Shown: positions 51,822-60,002 of the stretch, in pieces | Position numbering within the stretch: position 1 is the stretch's first letter | Layout of the letters: every line of letters starts with the position of its first letter | Origin: Arthrobacter rhizophilus | GTDB taxonomy: Bacteria > Actinomycetota > Actinomycetes > Actinomycetales > Micrococcaceae | DNA: 64,000 nt | Reading direction: 5' to 3' | Assembly: GCF_026241105.1 (NCBI RefSeq) | Contig: NZ_JAPFFT010000006.1 | Coordinates: forward strand, 1 to 64,000 | Position numbers and translations under genes: made by a program | The notes under the pieces: generated by a model | What the model was told of the DNA's origin: nothing | What the model saw: only the letters and a program-made list of their open reading frames with translations | Database searches by the model: none

Positions 51822-52766
51822 ATGGCTGGCGAAAGCGATCTGACAACCCTTCTGACATCCATGCACCCCGTGGTTCGCGACGGCGACTATGTGTATGCGT
51901 TGTGGCCGCATGGCAAACCCCTTGAGGGCAATATCGAAGCCGCTGTCCGCGAAGCGGAGGGCCTCACCGTGGTGCTGCGCCGCGAGGAAGCCGAGCGTCT
52001 CGGACTGTCTTACGATTTCGAGGCCGCGTGGATCACCCTTCAGATTCACTCCGCGCTGGAAGCGGTGGGCCTGACGGCGGCCGTCAGTTCCGCCCTGACC
52101 GCAGCCGGTATAAGCTGCAACGTCCTGGCCGGGTTCCATCACGACCACCTGCTGGTTCCTTCCGCCGAACGCGGGCACGCCATGGAGGTGCTGCAGCGGC
52201 TGGCACAGGGACTGGTGCTGCGGACGGAGATGCCAGCCGACCGCGGGGGAGTGCTGGACCTGATAGCCAGCGCGTTCTCGATCAGCCCGGTCACAGGCCT
52301 GCCGGTCGAAGGAATCCCGGCGGAGGTGAAGCTGTTGCGCGAACTGTTCGACTGCGACGAGTATCTTCCGGAGTTCAGCATCGTGGCCGAGATCGGCGGG
52401 GAGATCGTGGGGCACATCATCAGCACCCGCGCCCGGCTCGGAAATCTTGAACTCTTGGGACTCGGCCCCATCAGCGTCCAGCCGCACCTGCAGCGGCGCG
52501 GCATCGGGTCTGCGCTCTTGGGGGAGACCGCCCGACGGGCCGAGGACGCGGGCGAACCGGGCATCGCCTTGTTGGGCAGCACTGATTTCTATCCGCGCTT
52601 CGGATATCTTCCGGCCAGCCAACTGGGCGTGACGGCGCCCGACCCCGCGTGGGGAGACCATTTTCAGCTGTTGCCTCTTAAGACATGGCCCGACGGCGTC
52701 GGTGGCACCTTCCGCTATGCCGCGCCGTTCGAGGCGCTCCAGGGGCGCCCGACTCCTGGCCTTTGA
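51822..52766 (+). CDS. GNAT acetyltransferase with N-terminal ACT-like (DUF2241-type) domain
   Basis: 314 residues, two parts. Residues about 1-130 match the small ACT-like DUF2241 fold (DGDYVYALWPHGK; GLTVVLRREEAERLGL; NVLAGFHHDHLLVP). Residues about 135-300 are a GNAT domain with acetyl-CoA loop LQRRGIGSALLGE and the end GSTDFYPRFGYLPAS. The two are usually separate proteins; the fusion suggests a ligand-controlled acetyltransferase. The target is unknown. ATG 51822. A tRNA gene follows closely. Confidence 0.82.
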   Translation: MAGESDLTTLLTSMHPVVRDGDYVYALWPHGKPLEGNIEAAVREAEGLTVVLRREEAERLGLSYDFEAAWITLQIHSALEAVGLTAAVSSALTAAGISCNVLAGFHHDHLLVPSAERGHAMEVLQRLAQGLVLRTEMPADRGGVLDLIASAFSISPVTGLPVEGIPAEVKLLRELFDCDEYLPEFSIVAEIGGEIVGHIISTRARLGNLELLGLGPISVQPHLQRRGIGSALLGETARRAEDAGEPGIALLGSTDFYPRFGYLPASQLGVTAPDPAWGDHFQLLPLKTWPDGVGGTFRYAAPFEALQGRPTPGL

Positions 52767-52805
52767 CGCGTGCCCGGCCGCGGGCTGGGTTACCATTATC
52801 CGGGC

Positions 52806-52879
52806 GCCCCAGTAGCCCAATCGGCAGAGGCAGCGGACTTAAAATCCGCTCAGTCCGGGTTCGAGTCCCGGCTGGGGCA
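52806..52879 (+). tRNA. tRNA-Leu (anticodon TAA), short variable arm
   Basis: A 74-base cloverleaf. Acceptor stem GCCCCAG/CTGGGGC (52806-52812, 52872-52878) with discriminator A; D-arm with AATCGGCAGA loop; anticodon stem GCGGA/TCCGC with loop CTTAAAA, so the anticodon is TAA; T-arm CCGGG-TTCGAGT-CCCGG. The variable region is only TCAGT, whereas bacterial tRNA-Leu normally has a long variable arm. CCA is not encoded. The identity as Leu rests on the anticodon alone. Confidence 0.88.
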
Positions 52880-52985
52880 CGTTCGCCATCCTTGTCTCCC
52901 CGTCGAGGGGGGAACTCGCCGCAAAGGTCCGGGGATACTCCCAGCTGACCATAAGATTTCCCCCATGCAACGAGTGTTATAGGGC

Positions 52986-53001
52986 TGTGACCTGAATCAC
53001 T
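52986..53001. promoter_or_regulatory. CRP/GlxR-like site upstream of the binding-protein gene
   Basis: TGTGACCTGAATCACT fits TGTGA-N6-TCACA with one mismatch at the last base. It lies 100-115 bases before the ATG of the branched-chain amino-acid binding protein. A second such site (58834-58849) lies upstream of livH, the other half of the same importer. Cyclic-AMP-type control of both units is inferred. Confidence 0.65.
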
Positions 53002-53100
53002 TATGTTCCCGGTCCAATTGCATTAGTTTGAGTCTTATTCAGGAACACCTGATCAATCGCATCAATGGCAGATCGCACCTCTCGATCGAGGAGACAATCC

Positions 53101-54456
53101 ATGTTTGATCTTTCCCAAGCGGCGCCCCGTGCGGCCAAACTCACCGCGCTTGGCATCGGCGTCGCTCTTCTAGCCACGGCCTGTGGTGGAACATCCACCC
53201 CAAGCTCCACTGGAAGCAGTTCCGCCGCGCCTGCAGGCGTCTCTTGTCCCGCACCCAGCGCGGGAGCAGGCGCTGGCGCAAGCCAGACTGCAACAACTAC
53301 CGGTCCTGTGCCTCCCGCGACCACCACTTCCGCCGCGCCTTTGAAGATCGGTTCGCTTCTGCCTACAACCGGCTCGCTGGCCTTCCTCGGCCCGCCCGAA
53401 ATCGCGGGCGTGAACCTTGCCATCAAGCAGATCAACGACGCAGGCGGGGTCCTCGGCCACCCGGTCGAGGTGATCCACCGTGATTCCGGTGACACGAAGA
53501 CGGATATCGCTACCCAATCGACCACGGCCCTCCTCGGCCAGGGAGTCAGCGCAATCGTCGGTGCAGCGTCTTCGGGCGTTTCCAAGACCGTGATCAACCA
53601 GATCACGGGCGCCGGCGTCATCCAGTTCTCCCCGGCAAACACCTCGCCGGACTTCAGTACCTGGGACGACAAGGGCCTCTACTGGCGCACCGCCCCCTCT
53701 GACGTCCTGCAGGGCAAGGTCCTCGGAAACTACATGGCATCCTGTGGTGCCCAGACCCTGGGCATGATCGTCCTGAACGACGCCTACGGCACAGGCCTGC
53801 AGAAGAACGTGAAGTCAGCGTTCGAAGCAGCCGGTGGAAAGGTTGTTGCGGAGGAACTCTTCAATGAAGGCGACTCCCAGTTCAGCAGCCAGGTGGACAA
53901 GGTAATTGCAGCCAAGCCGGACGCGATTGCCCTGATTTCCTTCGACCAAGCCAAAAGCATCGTTCCGCTGCTGACAGGCAAGGGCATCAAGCCAACGCAG
54001 TTGTTCATGGTCGACGGCAACACCTCCGACTACAGCAAGGACTTCAAGCCAGGCACGATGACCGGAGCCCAGGGCACCATCCCCGGTACTTTCGCGAAGG
54101 ATGATTTCAAGAAGCAGCTTCTTGCCATCGACCCGAGCCTGAAGGACTACAGCTACGCCGGTGAATCCTGGGACGCGGTCAACCTGATCGCCCTGGCAAC
54201 GGAAGAAGCGAAGAGCACGAAGGGTGTGGACATTGCCAAGCACCTCCAGGACGTCTCCAAGGACGGCGTGAAGTGCTATGACTTCCCAAGCTGCGTGACG
54301 TTGCTTCGCCAAGGCAAGGACATCGACTACGACGGCAAGTCCGGTCCCGTGACCTTTGCTGCCAACGGTGACCCGACCGAGGCCTACATCGGTATCTACA
54401 AGTACCAGGACGACAACACCTACCAGCCGGTCCGCGAAGAATTCGGCAAGCTCTAA
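53101..54456 (+). CDS. livK: Branched-chain amino-acid ABC transporter, binding lipoprotein
   Basis: 451 residues. Signal peptide with lipobox LATAC (Cys about residue 24), then a long Ser/Thr/Ala-rich linker of about 55 residues. The Leu/Ile/Val-binding fold follows: LKIGSLLPTTGSLAFLGPPEIAGVNLAIKQIND, SSGVSKTVINQITGAGVIQFSP. It captures branched-chain or similar amino acids outside the cell. ATG 53101 has GAGGAGA 7 bases upstream, preferred over ATG 53065. It is transcribed towards livF on the other strand, an unusual split of the system. Confidence 0.92.
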   Translation: MFDLSQAAPRAAKLTALGIGVALLATACGGTSTPSSTGSSSAAPAGVSCPAPSAGAGAGASQTATTTGPVPPATTTSAAPLKIGSLLPTTGSLAFLGPPEIAGVNLAIKQINDAGGVLGHPVEVIHRDSGDTKTDIATQSTTALLGQGVSAIVGAASSGVSKTVINQITGAGVIQFSPANTSPDFSTWDDKGLYWRTAPSDVLQGKVLGNYMASCGAQTLGMIVLNDAYGTGLQKNVKSAFEAAGGKVVAEELFNEGDSQFSSQVDKVIAAKPDAIALISFDQAKSIVPLLTGKGIKPTQLFMVDGNTSDYSKDFKPGTMTGAQGTIPGTFAKDDFKKQLLAIDPSLKDYSYAGESWDAVNLIALATEEAKSTKGVDIAKHLQDVSKDGVKCYDFPSCVTLLRQGKDIDYDGKSGPVTFAANGDPTEAYIGIYKYQDDNTYQPVREEFGKL

Positions 54457-54502
54457 GCCGCAGGCTGAAGCAGACTGAACAATAACGAAGCGAAGTAAGC
54501 AG

Positions 54503-54530
54503 GACCCCCGGAGAACCTCCGGGGGTCTTT
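54503..54530 (+). terminator. Terminator after livK
   Basis: GACCCCCGGAG (54503-54513) pairs exactly with CTCCGGGGGTC (54517-54527) around AAC, followed by TTTGCTTT. A classic intrinsic terminator 46 bases after the stop. Confidence 0.92.
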
Positions 54531-54595
54531 GCTTTGCCCTCTTCGCTGCCGGAGCGCCAAAGTGGGCTGCCGGAGGACGCGCCAAAGCGGGCAGC

Positions 54596-54625
54596 AAAAA
54601 GCCCGGCACTGCAGTGCCGGGCTTT
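54596..54625 (-). terminator. Terminator after livF (reverse strand)
   Basis: AAAGCCCGGCACTG (54598-54611) and CAGTGCCGGGCTTT (54612-54625) form a perfect 28-base palindrome. On the reverse strand it runs into a T-run (complement of AAAAA at 54596-54600), 5 bases after the livF stop. It can also work forward as a back-up for livK. Confidence 0.88.
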
Positions 54626-54629
54626 GAGC

Positions 54630-55415
54630 TCAGTGTCCCTCGCCCTCCACGGTGTCGGCCAAGGTGCCGAGGTAAAGCTGGATGACCTTGGGGTCCTTCA
54701 TGAGCTCCCTGCCTGTGCCGGTGTACGCGTCCTTGCCCTGGTCCAGGACGTAGCCGCGATCGCAGATCTGCAGGCAGCGGCGGGCGTTCTGTTCCACCAT
54801 GATCACCGAGACACCTGCCCGGTTGATCTCGTGGACGCGCAGGAAGGTCTCATCCTGTTTGACCGGGGAGAGGCCTGCGGACGGCTCGTCCAGCAACAGG
54901 ACGGCCGGATCCATCATGAGTGCCCGTCCCATGGCCACCATCTGGCGTTCACCGCCGGAGAGGGAGCCCGCGCGCTGGGCCCGGCGCTTGCCCAGCTCCG
55001 GGAAGAGCTCGGTCACGAAATCGAAGCGCTCGGCAAAAGCCTTGGGCTTCTGGAACATGCCCATCTGCAGGTTCTCTTCGATGGTCAGCGTGGCAAAAAC
55101 GTTGTTGTTCTGGGGGACGAAACCTACGCCCTGGGTCACCAGCTTGTTGGCTTTCAGCCCGGTAAGGTCCTGCCCGCGAACCACCACCGAGCCGGAATGC
55201 ACCTTCACCAGCCCGAACATCGCCTTCAGGAGGGTGGACTTACCTGCTCCGTTAGGCCCGATGATGCCGATCAGTTCACCCTTGCGGGCTTCGATGCTGC
55301 AACCATTGAGGATGTTGACGCCGGGCAGGTACCCGGCCACCAGGTTCTTGACGCTCACCACGGCCTCGTCGGCCGGTGTGCTGCCGGCTGCCGGCATCGC
55401 GCTGGGTGCACTCAT
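54630..55415 (-). CDS. livF: Branched-chain amino-acid ABC transporter ATPase LivF
   Basis: 261 residues. Walker A IIGPNGAGKST, Q-loop VPQNNNVFATLTIEENL, signature SLSGGERQMVAMGRAL and Walker B VLLLDEPSAGLSP are all present, with the LivF-type end VIQLYLG. An N-terminal Ala/Pro-rich stretch of about 18 residues precedes the domain. It is one of two ATPases of the importer. Its ATG overlaps the livG stop by 4 bases. Confidence 0.94.
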   Translation of the reverse strand: MSAPSAMPAAGSTPADEAVVSVKNLVAGYLPGVNILNGCSIEARKGELIGIIGPNGAGKSTLLKAMFGLVKVHSGSVVVRGQDLTGLKANKLVTQGVGFVPQNNNVFATLTIEENLQMGMFQKPKAFAERFDFVTELFPELGKRRAQRAGSLSGGERQMVAMGRALMMDPAVLLLDEPSAGLSPVKQDETFLRVHEINRAGVSVIMVEQNARRCLQICDRGYVLDQGKDAYTGTGRELMKDPKVIQLYLGTLADTVEGEGH

Positions 55416-56422
55416 CTGCCATCCTCCTCTTCCAATCGGGCGACGGCTTCGGGGGCGATCATGCCTGCATTTTCCGTGCCCACGATCGATTCCTCGTCTG
55501 CCTCAAGTTCGGCCTCGAGTTCCTTGATGCCCTCGGCGTCGCCGAGATCGACGTCGTGGTGGGCGCCCAGGTAGGCATCGATCACGGCCGGATTCTTCAT
55601 GACTTCCCCTGGTGGGCCTTCCGCGACGAGCCGGCCTTCGGCCATGACCACCACCCAGTCGGCGATGTGCCGCACCATGTTCATGTCGTGCTCCACGAAG
55701 AGCACGGTCATGCCTTCGGCCTTCAGGTTCTTGATGTGGTCAAGAAGGGACTGGGTCAGTGCCGGGTTGACGCCTGCCATGGGCTCGTCGAGCATGACGA
55801 GCTTCGGCCGGACCATGAGCGAACGGGCCATCTCGAGGAGCTTGCGCTGGCCACCGGAGAGGGATGCTGCGTAGTCGTCCTTCTTGGCGTCCAGCTTGAA
55901 CTTCTCCAGCAGGACATCTGCCTGGGCAGTGATCTCCCTTTCCCGGCCGCCCCAGATGCCTTTGAAGAGAGCTTTCGAGAGACGCTCGCCAGGCTGGTTT
56001 GCGGCACCGAGCCGCATGTTTTCCATGACGGTGAGCTTGCCCATGACCTTTGTCAGCTGGAACGTGCGGACCATCCCCATGCGGGCCACCTTGTAGGAGG
56101 ACACTCCCGCGATGTTGCTTCCTTCGAATTTCCACTCGCCGGAATTGGGCGTGTCAAAACCCGTGAGCAGGTTGAACAAGGTGGTCTTGCCGGCGCCGTT
56201 GGGGCCGATAAGTGCGGTGATCTTGTGCCGCGGGATCTCGAGGTACTCGACGTCGACGGCGTTGATACCGCCAAAGCTGCGGGTGACGTTTTCCGCCACC
56301 ACGATCGGGTCCCTCTTCTTGCAGCCCGGTAGGTTCTCGCCTATGGCGATCGGCCGGGAATCGGTCATGTAGTTGACTTCTTCTGTTTTCACATTATGCG
56401 AATCGTCGCGAGGCTCAGTCAT
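55412..56422 (-). CDS. livG: Branched-chain amino-acid ABC transporter ATPase LivG
   Basis: 336 residues, longer than usual (about 255) at both ends. Walker A LIGPNGAGKTT, signature SLSGGQRKLLEMARSL, Walker B LVMLDEPMAGVNP and the H-loop FVEHDMNMVRHIADWV are intact. The N-terminal ~40 residues and an acidic C-terminal tail of about 55 residues (LEAELEADEESIVGTEN) are extra. The ATG at 56422 overlaps the livM stop by 4 bases; ATG 56368 (MTDSRPIA) is an alternative. Confidence 0.93.
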   Translation of the reverse strand: MTEPRDDSHNVKTEEVNYMTDSRPIAIGENLPGCKKRDPIVVAENVTRSFGGINAVDVEYLEIPRHKITALIGPNGAGKTTLFNLLTGFDTPNSGEWKFEGSNIAGVSSYKVARMGMVRTFQLTKVMGKLTVMENMRLGAANQPGERLSKALFKGIWGGREREITAQADVLLEKFKLDAKKDDYAASLSGGQRKLLEMARSLMVRPKLVMLDEPMAGVNPALTQSLLDHIKNLKAEGMTVLFVEHDMNMVRHIADWVVVMAEGRLVAEGPPGEVMKNPAVIDAYLGAHHDVDLGDAEGIKELEAELEADEESIVGTENAGMIAPEAVARLEEEDGR

Positions 56423-57387
56423 GCGAATGCGAGCTCCTTCTTGTTGCCGAAGACGCCCTGCGGGCGGAAGATCATCAGGAGCATGAGGGCCACGCCCACC
56501 AGGATGTAGCGCAGCTGGCCGGCCTGGACCGTAGTGAGCCATGTCACCGCTCCGGACTCGATCAGGCCATACAGGATGCTCTGTGTCAGGGACAGAACCA
56601 CCCAGAAGATCATGGCGCCGATCACGGGCCCGAGGACCGTGGCCATTCCGCCCAAGAGCAGGCAGGTCCACAGGAAGAAGGTCAACTCCGTACCGTAGTT
56701 GGACGGCTGGACCGCGCCTCGGGGAAGGGTGAAGATCATGCCTGACAGGGCGCCAAGCACGCCGCCGATCATCAGGGCCTGCATCTTGTAGGAGTAAACG
56801 TTCTTGCCGAGCGAACGGACGGCGTTCTCGTCCTCACGGATTCCCTTCAGGACGCGCCCCCAAGGGCTGCGCATGAGGAGCCACACCAAGATGCAGCAGA
56901 CGACCACCAGGCCCCAGCCGACAACCCTGATGAAGAAGTCACGGTTGTTCATGCCCAGGTATGTACCGGGCGGGAACGGATTCATCACAAAGAAATCGCC
57001 TTCGAAGGCCGCCAGGCCGTTAGCCGAACCCGTAAGGCCGGTCAGCTGGTTGGTGGTGACGATATACCGCAGGATTTCGGCGGAGGCGATAGTCACGATG
57101 GCGAGGTAGTCCGCGCGAAGGCGCAATGTGGGAATACCCAGGATGAACGCAAATGCCACCGAACAGATGATCGCGATGAGCAAACCGACAAAGAACGGAA
57201 CCTTGAAGGTCAGGGTCGATATGGCGAAGCCGTACGCGCCGACCGCCATGAATCCTGCCTGGCCGAAGTTCAGCAGGCCCGAGTAGCCGAAGTGCACGGC
57301 GAGGCCGAGCGCGGCCAGGGCGTATGCCGCCGTCGTCGGGCTGATCAATTCGCCCGCAGCGCTGGAGAAAATAAATCCAAAGTCCAT
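56419..57387 (-). CDS. livM: Branched-chain amino-acid ABC transporter permease LivM
   Basis: 322 residues with about eight membrane helices. Conserved blocks: LGLAVHFGYSGLLNFGQAGF near the N terminus, LRLRADYLAIVTIASAEILR and the cytoplasmic coupling loop SPWGRVLKGIREDENAVRSLGKNV-type sequence; it ends RPQGVFGNKKELAFA. It forms the membrane channel with LivH. It starts 9 bases after the livH stop. Confidence 0.94.
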   Translation of the reverse strand: MDFGFIFSSAAGELISPTTAAYALAALGLAVHFGYSGLLNFGQAGFMAVGAYGFAISTLTFKVPFFVGLLIAIICSVAFAFILGIPTLRLRADYLAIVTIASAEILRYIVTTNQLTGLTGSANGLAAFEGDFFVMNPFPPGTYLGMNNRDFFIRVVGWGLVVVCCILVWLLMRSPWGRVLKGIREDENAVRSLGKNVYSYKMQALMIGGVLGALSGMIFTLPRGAVQPSNYGTELTFFLWTCLLLGGMATVLGPVIGAMIFWVVLSLTQSILYGLIESGAVTWLTTVQAGQLRYILVGVALMLLMIFRPQGVFGNKKELAFA

Positions 57388-57396
57388 GGCCGTTTC

Positions 57397-58689
57397 CTAA
57401 CCCACACGCTCACGCCGGCCGAGGATACCCTGCGGTCGGAACAAGAGGACAACAATCATGATGAACAAGGCACCGACGTATTTGAGGTCGGCGGCGAGAC
57501 CGAACACAGTAGTCAGCTCCACGAAGATTCCGACGACGATCGAACCGATCAGTGCGCCGAAAACGGTTCCAAGACCGCCGAGGGTCACGCCGGCGAAGAT
57601 GAGCAGCAGGATTTGCGAACCCATGTCGAAGGTGACGCCTGGCCGGTAGTAGGCCCAGAGGATGCCACCGAGGGATGCCAACATGCCGCCGACGATCCAC
57701 ACGATGCGAATGACGGAGTCGACGTCGATGCCGGAGGCTGCGGCCAGGGCCGGGTTGTCCGCCACTGCGCGCGTTGCTTTGCCGAGCCTTGTCTTGAGCA
57801 GGACGATGCCGATCAGGGCAATGACCACGGCACTGATGACCAGGGACCAAAGGTTGTTGGGCGAGATGGACACTGGCCCAATCTGGATTTCCGAACTCTG
57901 GGCGTAGGGCAGCTGCTGCGTGGCGCCGCCGAAAAAGAATTGGATGACGTAGCGGATCGCCAAGGCGAGACCGATACTGACGATCATCATGGGCACCAGG
58001 CTGGTACCGCGGCGCCGCAGCGGGCGCCAGAGTCCGGCGTCTTGAACGTAGCCAAAGAGTCCGCCGCCGAGCAACGCGAGGACGATCGCCAGCCAGAACG
58101 GCAGGTTCATCGCATTGAAGGTGAAGACCAACACGGCTCCGAGCGTGACCATCTCGCCATGTGCAAAGTTCGTCAGGCCGGTGGTGCCGAAGATCAGGGA
58201 CAGGCCGACGGCGGCCAGCGCGAGCAGCAGCCCGAAGCTCAGGCCCGCAACCAGGCGGTTGAGCAGGTTCTGGCCGAAGTCCTGCTGTGTGACCACGATG
58301 CCTTTGCCAAAGGCGAAGATCACAGAGAGGTTGGAGGTCTGGCTAAAGGTGACTTTGCGGGGATTCTCCTGGCCTTCGGCAAGTTTGATGCCATTGGGCA
58401 AGGTGGAGGTGTCCAGCTTGACCTCGTAGGCCCCTTGCACGGGGACTCCGATGCTCCATGCTCCGTTGGCACCTGATGTCGCGGATCCCTCGAAGCCGTT
58501 GCCGGTTGCAGTGATCTTGACACCGGGGATGGGGGCGCGGGTATCGTCGCGCAGGAAGCCGCTGATGCTGTTCTGGAACTGTTCCGGGGCGGGTGATGGC
58601 GATGGGGTGTCTGCCTGTGCCGCCGGGGCTGCGAGCAGTGCCGCCAAGAGGACGGCGAATAGCGCCCCCATGGCTTTCTGCAGTCCCAT
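57397..58689 (-). CDS. livH: LivH permease fused to an N-terminal secreted carboxypeptidase-regulatory-like domain
   Basis: 430 residues; ordinary LivH is about 290-300. Residues 1-27 are a signal peptide or first helix (GALFAVLLAALLAAPAAQA). Residues about 40-115 look like a carboxypeptidase-regulatory/Cna-B-type beta-sandwich (SISGFLRDDTRAPIPGVKIT, then GFEGSATSGANGAWSI and VQGAYEVKLD). A further segment leads to the LivH core from about 140 (LVAGLSFGLLLALAAVGLSLI) with FGTTGLTNFAHGEMVTLGA and KTRLGKATRAVADNPALAAASGI. The extra domain would face outside, where it could dock the binding lipoprotein or cell wall. ATG 58689 gives the clean signal peptide. Confidence 0.88.
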   Translation of the reverse strand: MGLQKAMGALFAVLLAALLAAPAAQADTPSPSPAPEQFQNSISGFLRDDTRAPIPGVKITATGNGFEGSATSGANGAWSIGVPVQGAYEVKLDTSTLPNGIKLAEGQENPRKVTFSQTSNLSVIFAFGKGIVVTQQDFGQNLLNRLVAGLSFGLLLALAAVGLSLIFGTTGLTNFAHGEMVTLGAVLVFTFNAMNLPFWLAIVLALLGGGLFGYVQDAGLWRPLRRRGTSLVPMMIVSIGLALAIRYVIQFFFGGATQQLPYAQSSEIQIGPVSISPNNLWSLVISAVVIALIGIVLLKTRLGKATRAVADNPALAAASGIDVDSVIRIVWIVGGMLASLGGILWAYYRPGVTFDMGSQILLLIFAGVTLGGLGTVFGALIGSIVVGIFVELTTVFGLAADLKYVGALFIMIVVLLFRPQGILGRRERVG

Positions 58690-59095
58690 GGACGGTCTCT
58701 TGGACCGGTCTCTGGATGTGCTTCTCAAGATGGAAAACCTTCCACATTGGGGGTGGTCCCGGCTGCGCCATTGCGGCCGGTGCGAACGGTCATGGGCTCC
58801 GCGGCAGCATCTCACTGCAATTGACGCCACCTTTGTGACATTCGTCACCCATGTCCGCTTATGCTACCGCTCACTCAGCCTTAAAAATGCCCCCCAGAGG
58901 GCGCGGGACGTCGCGATCAGATAACAACTGTGAAGCTGCAGGCAACTATTTGGTTAGTCCAGCTAATGTAAACCTTTGTTGATCCCGGGGGTATCTAAAG
59001 AGTCTGTGAACATGTGGAACTTTCGCTGCCGACCAGGCGTGGGAATTGGTAGCGTGAACTATCACTTCGCCCCCTTACCAAGAAGGACATCCACC
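58690..59095. other. 406-bp intergenic region between livH and the Bax-inhibitor-like gene
   Basis: A divergent promoter region with no credible gene. It holds a CRP/GlxR-like site at 58834-58849 on the livH side and AT-rich stretches near 58920-58980 (TATTTGGTTAGTCCAGC) that may contain promoters. The ribosome binding site AGAAGGA for the right-hand gene is at 59080-59086. Nothing else stands out. Confidence 0.5.
58834..58849. promoter_or_regulatory. CRP/GlxR-like site upstream of livHMGF
   Basis: TGTGACATTCGTCACC fits TGTGA-N6-TCACA with one mismatch at the final position. It lies 145-160 bases before the livH ATG. It mirrors the site in front of livK (52986-53001), so both halves of the importer may answer to the same regulator. 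Confidence 0.65.
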
Positions 59096-59968
59096 ATGGC
59101 ACTCGGAGGCAACCCGGTCTTCAACGGAAAGAATTTCCGTGGAGCTACGCAGGCACCGCCTGTTCCCAGCTATTCGCACGGCCAGAACCAGTATGGCCAG
59201 CCCGCCTGGGCAGCACAGCCGCAGATGAGCAGCGATCAGCTGCAGCAGATGTACAACCAGCCTTCAGCCGGTCCGGCCGAAACCGGCCGGATGACTTTCG
59301 ACGACGTCATCGTCAAGACTGCCGCCTGCCTCGCCGTGCTGTTGCTTGGCGCAGCCATCACTTTGTTCGTGGCCCCTGGCACGGCCAATCTCCTCATGGT
59401 GGTCGGTGCGTTGGGCGGCTTCGTGCTGGCCATGGTCAACACCTTCAAGAAGCAGCCGTCTCCGGCACTGATCCTCACTTACGCCGGTCTTGAGGGCTTG
59501 TTCCTCGGCGGCCTGACGCGCCTCCTGGATGGTTTGTACCCGGGAGTCGGATTGCAAGCCGTCATCGGCACGCTCGCCGTGTTCGGGGTGACGCTGGCTC
59601 TCTTCAAGAGCGGCAAGGTGCGGGCCACCCCCAAAGCGGTCCGCTTCTTCATGGTTGCCACCCTCGGCTACCTCGTCTTCGCCGTAATCAACATGGTCAT
59701 GGTGTGGACGGGCGTCGTCCACTCGCCATTCGGCTTGAGCAGCAGCGTGCACATCTTCGGCATCCCGCTGGGCGTCTTCATCGGAGTCCTGGCGATTGGC
59801 CTGGCTGCTTTCTCGCTGGTCATGGACTTCACGAGCATCGAGCAGGGTGTCCAGCAGGGCGCTCCCCAGAGATACTCCTGGACTGCCGCTTTTGGCTTGA
59901 CCGTCACCCTCGTCTGGCTTTACGTGGAGATCATCCGTCTGCTCGCGATCCTGCGCGGGGACGACTAA
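59096..59968 (+). CDS. Bax-inhibitor-1/YccA-family membrane protein
   Basis: 290 residues. A Gln/Pro/Ser-rich N-terminal cytoplasmic part (about 1-70, PAWAAQPQMSSDQLQQMYNQ) is followed by seven membrane helices (LAVLLLGAAITLFVA; LILTYAGLEGLFLGGLTRLLD; VHIFGIPLGVFIGVLAIGLAAF; VTLVWLYVEIIRLLAIL). The last block resembles the conserved BI-1 end. Relatives act as pH-gated calcium leak channels or in membrane protein quality control; the role here is unknown. ATG 59096 has AGAAGGA upstream. Confidence 0.88.
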   Translation: MALGGNPVFNGKNFRGATQAPPVPSYSHGQNQYGQPAWAAQPQMSSDQLQQMYNQPSAGPAETGRMTFDDVIVKTAACLAVLLLGAAITLFVAPGTANLLMVVGALGGFVLAMVNTFKKQPSPALILTYAGLEGLFLGGLTRLLDGLYPGVGLQAVIGTLAVFGVTLALFKSGKVRATPKAVRFFMVATLGYLVFAVINMVMVWTGVVHSPFGLSSSVHIFGIPLGVFIGVLAIGLAAFSLVMDFTSIEQGVQQGAPQRYSWTAAFGLTVTLVWLYVEIIRLLAILRGDD

Positions 59969-60002
59969 CCCCCACACCCGCGGGCCTAGGACAGCCTGGC
60001 GC

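Noticed and set aside
52763..52799. Sigma-70 type promoter (TTGACG ... CATTAT) for the tRNA gene
   Set aside because: The spacing between the boxes is more than 20 bases, so the match is not convincing.
49665..52820. Open frame of about 1050 codons on the reverse strand
   Set aside because: It lies opposite the subtilase, ndh and GNAT genes, which have clear family motifs and codon bias. The reverse translation is low-complexity Gly/Arg/Asp/His sequence typical of a GC-rich shadow.
54546..54596. Short tandem degenerate repeat (GCTGCCGGAG-CGCCAAAG-GGG) between the two liv terminators
   Set aside because: Only two imperfect units in a terminator-rich gap; no sign of CRISPR or an expandable repeat.
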